The notes under the pieces were generated by a model. It was not told the origin of the DNA, did no database searches, and was given only the letters and a program-made list of their open reading frames with translations. A stretch of 32,101 nucleotides of DNA from the NCBI RefSeq assembly GCF_001072375.1, contig NZ_JVKV01000107.1, positions 1 through 32,101 of the forward strand. The letters run 5' to 3'. Made by a program: the position numbers and the translations under genes. Source of the stretch: Streptococcus pseudopneumoniae (GTDB lineage: Bacteria > Bacillota > Bacilli > Lactobacillales > Streptococcaceae). Positions 1 to 6,073 of this stretch are shown here, piece after piece (the stretch's first letter is position 1; each line of letters starts with the position of its first letter).

Positions 1-53
1 CCTACTCTCAGCTGTGAGTTTCTTATACATTTATATTTCTATTGAAGATTTTA

Positions 54-701
54 TTATTTTTTATTGTAGTTTAAAATCAATTTATACGCTTCAAACTCCT
101 TGAAGCAATTCATTGCATCACGAAGATTATCGCCTCTGATTTCGTAGGAATAAAAATTAAATCCTGTAGTGCCTTTAGTGGTAAAGTTTGTTTGTAAGTC
201 ACGGATTGTGTTCTCAGCTTCATTTCTTAAATTATTGCATTCTGTATAAAGATCTTCAAGTTCTTTAAGAAGACTACTAGCATTTTTAAATAATCTATCA
301 TCTTCTTTTTTCATAAAATCACGGATTTCATCCTCAATACTTTGCGTCTGTTCTTTAGAAATATAATTCTTATTTTCAATGCTACTAAGACGTTTTTTGT
401 ACATTTCTCGTTTTTTATTTAATACGGAAATCTTTTCTTCAATTTTGGTGTAAGATTCAGCATCCATGTTGTCTTCAGCAGCAGCCAATTCTTCATACTG
501 TGAACTAATTTCAGATTCGATTATTGGTAAATAATCACTGATTTCAGCTAATTCTTCCGCTTGTTTGTTCCGTACTTCTTCTAGTTTCTTTTTATTTTTT
601 TCAATTACATTCATCTTCTTCTCCAATTCTTTGTTAAATATTTTTTTGTATCCGTCGTTAATTTTATCTGTCTCGTTTCTTATCCTTGGTTTTTCTAACA
701 T
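54..701 (-). CDS. Coiled-coil island protein of unknown function
   Basis: I do not recognise this 215-residue protein. It is strongly charged and mostly helical; residues about 10-160 read as a long Lys/Glu-rich coiled coil, followed by a small non-coiled C-terminal part rich in aromatic residues. There is no signal peptide or membrane segment, so it should be cytoplasmic. The ATG at 701 is chosen because a GAGGTG Shine-Dalgarno sits five bases upstream; a GTG two codons earlier overlaps that site. It is the leftmost gene seen and lies beyond the origin from rep, in the same direction, so it may be late or accessory cargo. Size and coiled coil would suit a scaffold-like or host-phage interfering protein, but nothing in the sequence proves this. 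The island probably continues left of base 1. Confidence 0.75.
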   Translation of the reverse strand: MLEKPRIRNETDKINDGYKKIFNKELEKKMNVIEKNKKKLEEVRNKQAEELAEISDYLPIIESEISSQYEELAAAEDNMDAESYTKIEEKISVLNKKREMYKKRLSSIENKNYISKEQTQSIEDEIRDFMKKEDDRLFKNASSLLKELEDLYTECNNLRNEAENTIRDLQTNFTTKGTTGFNFYSYEIRGDNLRDAMNCFKEFEAYKLILNYNKK

Positions 702-925
702 TTTCACCTCATTTCACTACTGTTATATTTAACATATCTTCTATTCTGTTAAATTCAAAGGATTCCCTCAATCCCTTTTGTATCAGGGGGGTAGGTCTAT
801 TTTGCGTTTTTTAATTTACATTTTTTCAATGTGTTAAATTAGAAGAGTATTTAGGCATTAATTTTTGCTAATTTATGACATGATTTTTAATTCTGTTTAA
901 CTATCATTCTCTCAATTTCAAAAAA

Positions 926-1240
926 AGTAGTCATTTTTGAATATCTAGTGACTACCACTTCTGCCTTACAGCCACAAGGGTTTAGAAAATGTGTAGTCAG
1001 GTAGTCACCTCGCTCCGAAAAAAAATAAATAATAAACGCCTTTAATCTATTTATTCTATTTACTTTATAAATAATGTAAAATAACTACTTTTTAACATAA
1101 AAGTCAATAATATCAAGGGTTTAATAGGGTAGTCAGTAAAAACTTAAAAACTACCCTTTTTCTAAATCCTTTTTGTTTAAAGGCTCTAGCTCCCCTCTAA
1201 AAGGTAGTTATTTTTTGAGTTAGTGACTACCCTAACTACC
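926..1240. other. ori: Probable island replication origin (iterons + AT-rich region)
   Basis: Short repeats with core GTAGTCA, or its inverse TGACTAC, form two clusters. Left cluster: 926-933, 946-956 (inverted), and a tandem pair at 993-1000 and 1001-1008. Right cluster: 1127-1136, 1149-1156 (variant, inverted), 1203-1210 (variant), 1221-1232 (inverted) and 1233-1240 (variant, inverted). The longest form reads GGGTAGTCACTA. Between the clusters, about 1015-1120 is almost pure A/T. The last iterons overlap the stop codon of the replication helicase gene. Two iteron sets flanking an AT-rich region just 3' of rep is the known layout of SaPI origins; the assignment here is by that analogy. Confidence 0.72.
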
Positions 1241-2690
1241 TTTTATATTTTGAGTAACCAGGTTTAACGCTTTTTCCAAATTTCAAAGATCGTTTGTGTT
1301 CCCATCCCTCTTTATTTTGCATATACTTTTTAACCTTTGCTTTATCCTTTGGTGGTGCTTTGTCAGTTAGATAGACTTCTTGGAAAAATAGGTTTATAGT
1401 CATCTTGTCACGTTCTACCAATTCGCCATATTTATCTGTATCAAGTTCAACAGTTCCACCTTCACTATTTCTAAAATAGCCCTCGTTCATCATGTCATAA
1501 ATATAATAATACCTGGTTCTATCTGTAACTGGGTAATGGTACATGTTTTTTGGAAAAGGTAAGGCCAAATAACGTTCCAAATCCTCAAGTGTTTCATCTG
1601 TAAACTTGTAACGACTTCTAACATCATTTACTAACTTTTCATGCTCGTCTGTGAGCATTAGAGACTTGTTTGACTTCCAAGCCACCACCATAGCACCCCA
1701 AAAGGCTCTACGGTCTTTCTCCGTCCATTTTCTGCCCTTATAGGAGTTATCTTTATGGACTTCTGCAACCAGGAAGCGCCTTTCTCCTGTCAAGTCGTTC
1801 AAATAATCATGATCATTAGTAGCCCTCACGATGATAAAATTCTTGGGTAGTCGTCTATCACTGGAAGCATAAGGCGGTCTATACTCTAGTTTGGTTTCGG
1901 TGATGAACTTCTTCAACTCTGAAAAACTAGCCTTTTTACTGGCCACCATTTCATCATCAAATACACACCAATTTCTAACCATTCTAGCCTTATCGTCTTT
2001 GTCTGTGAAAGTTTCAACGGTTGTAAAATACTTGTGAGTGAATAGTCCCTCAAAAAATTGGGTCTTTCCTACTCCCTGCCGTCCAGTCAAGTCCAGCACA
2101 AAGTCAAACTTAATAGAGGGGTCAAATACCTTAGCAATCGCTCCACGAAAAAACAAGTCCATGATAATACGGTTATACTCGTCATCTTTGATATTCAGAT
2201 AATGCCTCAGAATATCAAAAGGATCTCGCTGATACACTAGCTTTTGATACTCGCTTTCGCATGATTCCAGATAGTCTTTTAAAGGGTTGTAGCTATGCTC
2301 TCCAGCCACCACTTCCAAAATATCAGCTATATCCCCTTTTTTATAATCTATCTTGTACTTTGTAGCAATATATGCCCTAATCTCTCTAATAATTAAGTCG
2401 TCAATGGTTCCGCTTAAGGTTCTACCGTTCAATTTTGTTGGTTTTGTCACGTCAATTTCATAAGTGAATGTATTGTACTGTATCGCCCCCTTCAGCTTGC
2501 TATCTCCGCTTAAAATCTTCTTGAGATTGTCCAAGGTTATGGCAAAACCTTTCCCCTTGGTTTTAGGTGTTAGATTCAGGCTATTGTTTTCCTCGTTGGT
2601 CTCTCTTGCTTGGGTCAAGTCCACCACGTCAGGCGGCGTTTGCTGTTGCTCTTCCTCAATGATTTTACTTACAATATCATTGCTATTCAA
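1236..2690 (-). CDS. VapE-type replication initiator / DNA helicase
   Basis: Cytoplasmic replication protein of 484 residues, similar to the virulence-associated E (VapE) family of P-loop helicases used by phage satellites to unwind their own origin. Visible motifs are Walker A GRQGVGKT (203-210), an acidic Walker B region WCVFDDEM (241-248), a polar sensor-like strand IIVRATND (286-293) and TGERRFLV (301-308). About 120 N-terminal residues carry no recognised primase motif. The start is TTG at 2690, supported by AAGGAGG six bases upstream; no ATG nearby fits. The start overlaps the end of the previous gene by eight bases, so translation is probably coupled. The 3' end runs into the iteron array, so the protein probably acts on the adjacent origin. 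I am confident of the family, less of the biochemical details. Confidence 0.85.
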   Translation of the reverse strand: MNSNDIVSKIIEEEQQQTPPDVVDLTQARETNEENNSLNLTPKTKGKGFAITLDNLKKILSGDSKLKGAIQYNTFTYEIDVTKPTKLNGRTLSGTIDDLIIREIRAYIATKYKIDYKKGDIADILEVVAGEHSYNPLKDYLESCESEYQKLVYQRDPFDILRHYLNIKDDEYNRIIMDLFFRGAIAKVFDPSIKFDFVLDLTGRQGVGKTQFFEGLFTHKYFTTVETFTDKDDKARMVRNWCVFDDEMVASKKASFSELKKFITETKLEYRPPYASSDRRLPKNFIIVRATNDHDYLNDLTGERRFLVAEVHKDNSYKGRKWTEKDRRAFWGAMVVAWKSNKSLMLTDEHEKLVNDVRSRYKFTDETLEDLERYLALPFPKNMYHYPVTDRTRYYYIYDMMNEGYFRNSEGGTVELDTDKYGELVERDKMTINLFFQEVYLTDKAPPKDKAKVKKYMQNKEGWEHKRSLKFGKSVKPGYSKYKR

Positions 2691-3198
2691 AAGCCACCTC
2701 CTTATAGAATTTTGTTGCTACTTCTAGGAAATAGCTGGCTAGTTCTTTTCGTTTAACGATTGCAGAAAACAAGTCCAACAGCTGACTAAAACTGTAACCA
2801 TTCACAAATAGCAATCGGACAAAAAGTGAAGTCTCATACCTGGTATAAATGCCATTACAAATCAGGTCAAAAATCCAGCCTTTTAACTCCACTCCAAGCC
2901 CCTGCCGTTGCTCTGTCAATTTATTTACCTCTAAATCTTTCAGGATCATCAGCAAGTCAGGACTAGCCAAAGCAATTTCCAATGATCTAGTTAGCTCCCA
3001 GCCTTCCTTATGGCTTTTATCATCTCTGATAGTTACATATAAGCCTTTGTACCGAAAATCTGTAAGTCCCTCACCTACTGGCTCGTAGTACACAAACTTA
3101 TAGTGCTTCCCATTCTTCCAAACTTGTGTAGGGGTAGACTTGAGAAAGGCAAATAATGCTAATTTTTCAGCTGATAAAATCAACTCGATCACTCGCAT
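2683..3198 (-). CDS. Island replication-module protein, function unknown
   Basis: A 171-residue protein with no motif I can name. It is mixed alpha/beta in the first 80 residues (several aromatic-rich strands) and helical afterwards, without membrane segments. It overlaps the preceding HTH gene by ten bases and the helicase gene by eight, so the three are translated as a coupled block. In related satellites a primase or primase-like protein often lies just before the VapE helicase. This protein is much shorter than a typical prim-pol and lacks a visible acidic catalytic triad. A helicase partner or a degenerate primase is possible, but that is inference from position only. Confidence 0.75.
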   Translation of the reverse strand: MRVIELILSAEKLALFAFLKSTPTQVWKNGKHYKFVYYEPVGEGLTDFRYKGLYVTIRDDKSHKEGWELTRSLEIALASPDLLMILKDLEVNKLTEQRQGLGVELKGWIFDLICNGIYTRYETSLFVRLLFVNGYSFSQLLDLFSAIVKRKELASYFLEVATKFYKEVAFE

Positions 3199-3458
3199 TC
3201 TTCCACCCCCATAAATTTATGAATGTCATCCACTAAATAAAATACAATTCTTGAATCTTCATCGGGCGGTTGATAGCGCCGTAAGCCCAATCTCTCAAAC
3301 TTACTTAGTGTATTGTCGCTGATTTTTAACTCTTGCTTGACTTCACTTCTATTCATCAACTTAAGCATTCTAGGCGGTACTTTCTCACGGCTTTTTAGAT
3401 AACGCTCGATAGCTTCTAATATTTTTGTTTTGAGTTCCTCAATCATCTTTTCAAACAT
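3189..3458 (-). CDS. Excisionase-like HTH DNA-binding protein
   Basis: Small basic protein of 89 residues. The first 30 residues form a charged helix. From about residue 33 the segment NRSEVKQELKISDNTLSKFE followed by a short wing fits the helix-turn-helix fold of the MerR/excisionase type. The start at 3458 is chosen because GGAGGTG lies a few bases upstream; the longer reading frame starting at 3506 has no comparable site. Such proteins act as recombination directionality factors or as transcription factors. Here it is far from the integrase and directly before the replication genes, so either excision or replication control is plausible. It overlaps the next gene by ten bases. Confidence 0.78.
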   Translation of the reverse strand: MFEKMIEELKTKILEAIERYLKSREKVPPRMLKLMNRSEVKQELKISDNTLSKFERLGLRRYQPPDEDSRIVFYLVDDIHKFMGVEECE

Positions 3459-3462
3459 ATCA

Positions 3463-3669
3463 TCACCTCCACGGCTTAACCCCTGCAAGCTGAATATAAC
3501 GCCCATAATCAGGGCTTAAATCCTCGCTAGGTGTCTCTTTCATCTGTCTATTTTCTCGCTCAATCTGGACGCTTTTTTTACGGTCTCGATGGTTTAAATA
3601 AATCAACAAACCAATGATTAACACGGAAAAGATAAGTGCCTGTGTGTTGGTTAAATTTAACTCATTCAT
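3463..3669 (-). CDS. Small single-pass membrane protein
   Basis: Predicted 68-residue protein with one hydrophobic segment (about residues 11-25) followed by a basic stretch and a charged tail, giving one membrane span with a cytoplasmic tail. The start at ATG 3669 has a GAGGA site six bases upstream and lies one base after the stop of the preceding gene. A longer frame reaching 3741 overlaps that gene and lacks a ribosome-binding site. Similar tiny membrane proteins occur in streptococcal satellites and prophages, but I cannot assign a function. Confidence 0.65.
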   Translation of the reverse strand: MNELNLTNTQALIFSVLIIGLLIYLNHRDRKKSVQIERENRQMKETPSEDLSPDYGRYIQLAGVKPWR

Positions 3670-3670
3670 C

Positions 3671-3871
3671 TTATGTCCTCGCTTTGTAATTCTTGATGTA
3701 TAACTGTTGCACTTCAGGCTCCATCTTTTGGAAAGCTTCAACTTCTTGAACGGTTACTTTTTTATTGATAAAATCAACGATAAACTGGAATAAATTCGGA
3801 TTGTTTACCTTTAAATTAGCCATGAAGTTATCAAATTCTGTTTGTGTCATGTTTTTTATGTCTAGTGTCAT
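3671..3871 (-). CDS. Small acidic/helical island protein, unknown
   Basis: A 66-residue protein with no recognised domain. Two predicted helices are rich in Phe, Asn and Glu, ending in a basic tail. Its ATG overlaps the stop of the previous gene in an ATGA junction, and the next gene starts one base after its own stop, so it is part of a coupled leftward operon. The gene is supported by this tight packing rather than by homology. Confidence 0.65.
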   Translation of the reverse strand: MTLDIKNMTQTEFDNFMANLKVNNPNLFQFIVDFINKKVTVQEVEAFQKMEPEVQQLYIKNYKART

Positions 3872-4320
3872 TGCATTGCCTCTTCAAACTTCTCTACTAG
3901 ACAATCCTTATTCACTTGATGAGTCCCATTTTTAGACTTAAAAATGATATCCTTCAAGGTTATAGTAGCCTCTAAATACTCCTTTTCAGCATGTTCTATA
4001 TATGCCTGTTGCTCTGCTTCGTTGTCAAAAAAGTGCTTGGCTTGGCGTTTAAAGAATGCTTGTCGCATAGCATCCATTTCAAAAATACCAGGGTGGAAAA
4101 ACATTCCCGTAGTGCTTTTAGAGACTGCCTCGATTTTATAGCTTTCATTCAATTCAGGAAGTTCAATCCAAAGTAAGCGGTGTAAATTTTCTTTGATAGC
4201 TTTTAATTGTCCTGATAAGAGTCCTATTCTTAAAAAATCATTGTTTTCGTCTGCTTGGTGTAATTCCATACTAATTCTATCCAAGCTTTTAGCGATAATA
4301 TCGTATGTTGTTTCTGTCAT
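3868..4320 (-). CDS. Hypothetical helical island protein
   Basis: A 150-residue protein, mostly alpha-helical and acidic, with no membrane segment and no motif I recognise. AAGGA lies about ten bases before the ATG. It ends in an ATGA overlap with the following small gene. Upstream is a stretch of about 200 bases without a convincing gene, so this may begin a second translational block of the early operon. Its function is unknown; replication or host interference would fit the position only. Confidence 0.7.
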   Translation of the reverse strand: MTETTYDIIAKSLDRISMELHQADENNDFLRIGLLSGQLKAIKENLHRLLWIELPELNESYKIEAVSKSTTGMFFHPGIFEMDAMRQAFFKRQAKHFFDNEAEQQAYIEHAEKEYLEATITLKDIIFKSKNGTHQVNKDCLVEKFEEAMQ

Positions 4321-4524
4321 AGTCTACTATTCCTTTTTCTTGCCGTTTCTTATACAGTATTAGCACCACTTCAAACGCTGGGCGATTGCCCCTAGTTGGC
4401 GGACGCATGTAGTGATGTTTCGTGAGTAATTACCCACATTTTTACTAAACAAGTGCTTAGAGTCGCCGTGTCAGCACTCATTTTTCAAAACCTTTTCTAA
4501 TTGCTTGCCTGCTCTTCGGTTTTC
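4321..4524. other. Non-coding gap in the early operon
   Basis: About 200 bases between the 49-codon gene and the 150-codon gene. It holds the first copy of the 29-bp direct repeat (4485-4513), a perfect GGGC-gatt-GCCC hairpin (4380-4391) and a near-perfect 16-base palindrome with core GTAATTAC around 4420-4435. The only open frame is about 29 codons without a ribosome-binding site. It may hold a regulatory site or be the scar of a lost gene. Confidence 0.45.
4485..4513 (+). repeat. 29-bp direct repeat, copy 1
   Basis: Identical, base for base, to 8823-8851. It begins TCAAAACCTTTTC and ends GCTTGCCTGCT. The sequence on either side differs from that of copy 2 apart from short stretches. In the minus strand the copy reads in frame just past the stop of the 49-codon gene as AGKQLEKVL, and the same peptide is encoded in copy 2, so both may come from one ancestral coding end. 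Confidence 0.9.
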
Positions 4525-4674
4525 TTAGTTTGTCTTTGTTTCGTTTTCGATTTGATCGCCTAATCTTTTCCAGGCTCTATCAAATTCTTTACGTTGAATT
4601 TCTTTGCTATGTAATTGCCTTGCTAATTCCATACCTCTACGCATGAATCTAGCAAAATGTGTCTTTTCTTCCAT
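4525..4674 (-). CDS. Small basic protein (49 aa), unknown
   Basis: A 49-codon frame starting at ATG 4674, two bases after the TAG of the preceding gene, with GGAG inside the end of that gene as ribosome-binding site. The product is basic and helical (many Arg, Lys, Glu), with no recognised domain. Its stop at 4525-4527 is followed in the same frame by readable codons through the 29-bp repeat, so the gene may once have been longer at its 3' end. It is supported by spacing and the ribosome-binding site. Confidence 0.6.
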   Translation of the reverse strand: MEEKTHFARFMRRGMELARQLHSKEIQRKEFDRAWKRLGDQIENETKTN

Positions 4675-4676
4675 CC

Positions 4677-5105
4677 CTAGCTCTCCATCATGTCATAAAG
4701 TAGGGCGTAGTATTTATCTGGAATCCTATCCAAGGCTTTCAGTCCGTCATGTTCTGCTTTTTGTCTAGTTTCTGCCTTAACCGTGCTATCAAAGGCAATA
4801 GAAAAGGCATTTAACATAGCCTTGTAGCGGTCTACACTCTTCAAATAGCGACCACGTTCCCCAAGTTCCTTGTCTTCCAGTTCTTCTTTTACAGTATCGT
4901 CCAAGAGTTCAAACTTAGTGTAAACTCCTTTTTCTACTTTAAAACCTAGTCGCTTGTTTTGTCTGAGATTGTAAAGATTAACCTTGCAACTGTCTAGGTT
5001 ACGGTAGCCTAACACTCCTGCGATTTCTTCTAAGTTTTTGCCCTCAAGTTCAGGCAATTTTTCAGCAATATCCTTGAATTTTACTGTTTGATGTCGTTTT
5101 CTCAT
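4677..5105 (-). CDS. Possible winged-helix island regulator, unknown role
   Basis: A 142-residue protein. Residues about 20-65 (LEEIAGVLGYRNLDSCKVNL and a following basic, strand-like part) could form a helix-turn-helix with a wing; the rest is charged helix. The family is not recognised. Its ATG overlaps the stop of a 20-codon leader ORF (ATGA at 5102-5105) and its own ribosome-binding site is weak (AAGG), so translation may depend on the leader. A candidate antisense RNA lies opposite the leader. If that is right, this protein is under antisense control, as expected for a replication or induction regulator. A terminase small-subunit-like role is another possibility I cannot exclude. Confidence 0.72.
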   Translation of the reverse strand: MRKRHQTVKFKDIAEKLPELEGKNLEEIAGVLGYRNLDSCKVNLYNLRQNKRLGFKVEKGVYTKFELLDDTVKEELEDKELGERGRYLKSVDRYKAMLNAFSIAFDSTVKAETRQKAEHDGLKALDRIPDKYYALLYDMMES

Positions 5106-5164
5106 TGTGTACCTTGTCTTTCTATGCTATAATCAAGGTATAGAAAAATATCTATACCATTCAT
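5102..5164 (-). CDS. Putative 20-codon leader peptide
   Basis: Short frame starting at ATG 5164 and ending TGA at 5102, overlapping the next start codon as ATGA. GAGGAG lies upstream (complement of 5178-5183) with a rather long spacing of 13 bases. The peptide is MNGIDIFLYLDYSIERQGTQ. Its coding region includes a perfect 8-bp hairpin. It is best read as a translational coupling device for the 142-codon gene; whether it is translated is unproven. Confidence 0.4.
   Translation of the reverse strand: MNGIDIFLYLDYSIERQGTQ
5105..5133 (+). promoter_or_regulatory. Promoter of candidate antisense RNA
   Basis: A perfect TATAAT at 5128-5133 preceded by TGC (extended -10) and, 17 bases further upstream, TTGTGT at 5105-5110. 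The 11-mer TATGCTATAAT is the same as in the repressor promoter at 6042-6052. It points rightward, against the surrounding operon. Predicted start of transcription is about 5139-5141. Confidence 0.65.
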
Positions 5165-5212
5165 CTAGTTGCTTGCTCTCCTCGACCAAAATTTGAGCAA
5201 GTGACTTTTTTT
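5140..5212 (+). ncRNA. Candidate antisense small RNA (~73 nt)
   Basis: It follows an extended -10 promoter. The first hairpin is GGTATAGA (5137-5144) with TCTATACC (5151-5158), a perfect 8-bp stem. The second is a 12-bp stem (5167-5178 with 5195-5206, two G-U pairs) ending in seven Ts (5206-5212), a good intrinsic terminator. The 16-base loop contains TCCTCGACC. The RNA is fully complementary to the leader ORF of the opposing operon, including its GAGGAG ribosome-binding site. The two-hairpin shape with a pyrimidine-rich loop resembles streptococcal csRNAs and plasmid copy-control antisense RNAs. No CiaR-type TTTAAG repeats are seen. Expression is not shown by sequence alone. Confidence 0.55.
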
Positions 5213-5223
5213 GTTGTCTTGTT

Positions 5224-5478
5224 TCATGCTTTTTTCCCTGACTTAGGCTTATAAAGCAAGTCTTTACTTTCGATAAGATCCATAATCCAGCTGATTCCCT
5301 GCTCCACCGTTTCAAGAAATGCGCCCAGGTCTTCACTATCCAAAGTCTCATAGTTCATACAAAGATATTCGGCTAGTTGTCTGTCTTTCTCAACTAGCTT
5401 TTTAAAATCCTTGAAATGCTTGGGAATTGGAAAACCCTTGCTGTTAGTAATTGTTTCAAATTCTACGTTATTGTCCAT
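5224..5478 (-). CDS. Hypothetical acidic island protein
   Basis: An 84-residue acidic protein without a recognised domain: a short N-terminal extended part and then helices rich in Glu, Asp and Leu. The ATG at 5478 is used; a TTG at 5484 in frame is the alternative. Neither has a clear Shine-Dalgarno, which is unusual among its neighbours. It lies between the Cro-like gene and the antisense RNA locus, in the leftward early operon. The 3' end stops 11 bases to the right of the antisense terminator. Confidence 0.6.
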   Translation of the reverse strand: MDNNVEFETITNSKGFPIPKHFKDFKKLVEKDRQLAEYLCMNYETLDSEDLGAFLETVEQGISWIMDLIESKDLLYKPKSGKKA

Positions 5479-5484
5479 TATCAA

Positions 5485-5732
5485 ACTTTTTGCACTTAAA
5501 TAATAAGTTTCCTTTCTGCTTTTTTCTCATGCTTGCCACTTAAGACAGTACCATATGAATTTACTAATTGAGATAGGAGACAAAACCGTTATAAATCCTT
5601 GATACTGCCATAGGTAGCAAGCATCTTAATCTATCGAATAGCTAGCTAGTCTGATAAATCAATCTTCAGTGCTAAAGCACCATACAAGAAATTTGTAAAT
5701 ATAAACTAAAATCGTGATTGGTTCGCTCCTTT
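5485..5732. other. Gap after the Cro-like gene
   Basis: About 250 bases without a convincing gene. In the leftward direction the Cro-like gene is followed by an AAAGGAG site at 5724-5730, but the frame after it has only an ATT codon in place and is 17 codons long. A GTGCT-TT-AGCAC palindrome lies near 5670-5682. The stretch may be an untranslated leader for the next gene. Confidence 0.35.
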
Positions 5733-5918
5733 CTAATAGTCTTCTGCAAGCCACTGCATGGCTTTTTGGTAAATGCTCGGCTTTACTTCACCACCGTCTC
5801 GAATTTTTCGATAGGTAACTTGTGTAACTCCGATTTCCTCGCCTGCTTGCTTTGCAGTCAATTTCTTGTCTGCCTGCTTTCGGCGAATCGCTTTTGCTTG
5901 TGTTGAGGTAATAAGCAA
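5733..5918 (-). CDS. Cro-like HTH regulator
   Basis: A 61-residue basic DNA-binding protein. Residues about 20-45 (LTAKQAGEEIGVTQVTYRKI) fit a phage-type helix-turn-helix. It starts with TTG at 5918, eight bases after AAGGGAG; there is no suitable ATG. It is the first gene of the leftward operon, driven by the strong promoter at 5968-5996 and divergent from the Xre repressor, which is the position of Cro or of Str in SaPIs. It likely binds the same operators and favours the early operon after derepression. The role is inferred from size, fold and position. Confidence 0.8.
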   Translation of the reverse strand: MLITSTQAKAIRRKQADKKLTAKQAGEEIGVTQVTYRKIRDGGEVKPSIYQKAMQWLAEDY

Positions 5919-5939
5919 TGATATTTCTCCCTTCTTTTT

Positions 5940-5957
5940 GTTATCATTTTTGATAAC
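5940..5957. promoter_or_regulatory. Operator O1
   Basis: GTTATCA and TGATAAC form perfect inverted arms around TTTT. It lies just downstream of the -10 box of the leftward promoter, where a bound repressor would block initiation or early elongation. Confidence 0.7.
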
Positions 5958-5967
5958 TTATAGTTAG

Positions 5968-5996
5968 AGTATAGCATCATAAATGATACTTGTCAA
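5968..5996 (-). promoter_or_regulatory. Leftward early promoter
   Basis: On the minus strand, TTGACA (5991-5996) and TATACT (5968-5973) are separated by exactly 17 bases, close to the sigma-A consensus. It drives the Cro-like gene and the leftward operon. Operator O2 occupies the spacer, and O1 lies just downstream. Confidence 0.85.
5974..5989. promoter_or_regulatory. Operator O2
   Basis: On the minus strand GTATCATTTATGATGC, with ATCAT and ATGAT arms like those of O1 but a spacing shorter by two bases. It fills the spacer between the -35 and -10 boxes of the leftward promoter. Confidence 0.6.
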
Positions 5997-6014
5997 CAGA
6001 AAATAATTTTATTT

Positions 6015-6032
6015 GTTATCTTTTTTGATATT
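6015..6032. promoter_or_regulatory. Operator O3
   Basis: GTTATCTTTTTTGATATT agrees with O1 at 15 of 18 positions. It covers the -35 box of the repressor promoter, which suggests negative autoregulation of the repressor. Confidence 0.6.
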
Positions 6033-6052
6033 TTTTTATTTTATGCTATAAT
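6025..6052 (+). promoter_or_regulatory. Repressor promoter
   Basis: TTGATA (6025-6030), a 16-base spacer and TGC-TATAAT (6044-6052, extended -10). Predicted start is near 6059, giving a very short leader of about 15 bases that begins with the GAGG ribosome-binding site. Confidence 0.75.
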
Positions 6053-6073
6053 TACACTGAGGTAGTAGCATTT

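Noticed and set aside
1..54. Left attachment site of the island at the window edge
   Set aside because: No repeat of useful length shared with the integrase-fnr junction was found, so the left end is probably outside the window.
926..1240. GTAGTCA repeats as a CRISPR array
   Set aside because: The repeats are 7-12 bases, in both orientations and irregularly spaced, with no spacers of equal length and no cas genes; iterons fit much better.
2464..2727. Open frame on the + strand opposite rep
   Set aside because: Lies entirely opposite the helicase N-terminus and has no ribosome-binding site or neighbours in that direction.
4393..4483. 29-codon minus-strand ORF in the gap before the 150-codon gene
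   Set aside because: No ribosome-binding site, and its composition is not protein-like.
5140..5212. CiaR-controlled csRNA proper
   Set aside because: Shape is similar but there are no TTTAAG direct repeats at the promoter, so a CiaR-regulated csRNA is not supported; kept as an antisense RNA candidate.
5133..5351. 72-codon minus-strand frame overlapping the 84-codon gene
   Set aside because: It overlaps the better-supported gene in another frame and has an unlikely composition; the 20-codon leader ORF with a ribosome-binding site explains the left part better.
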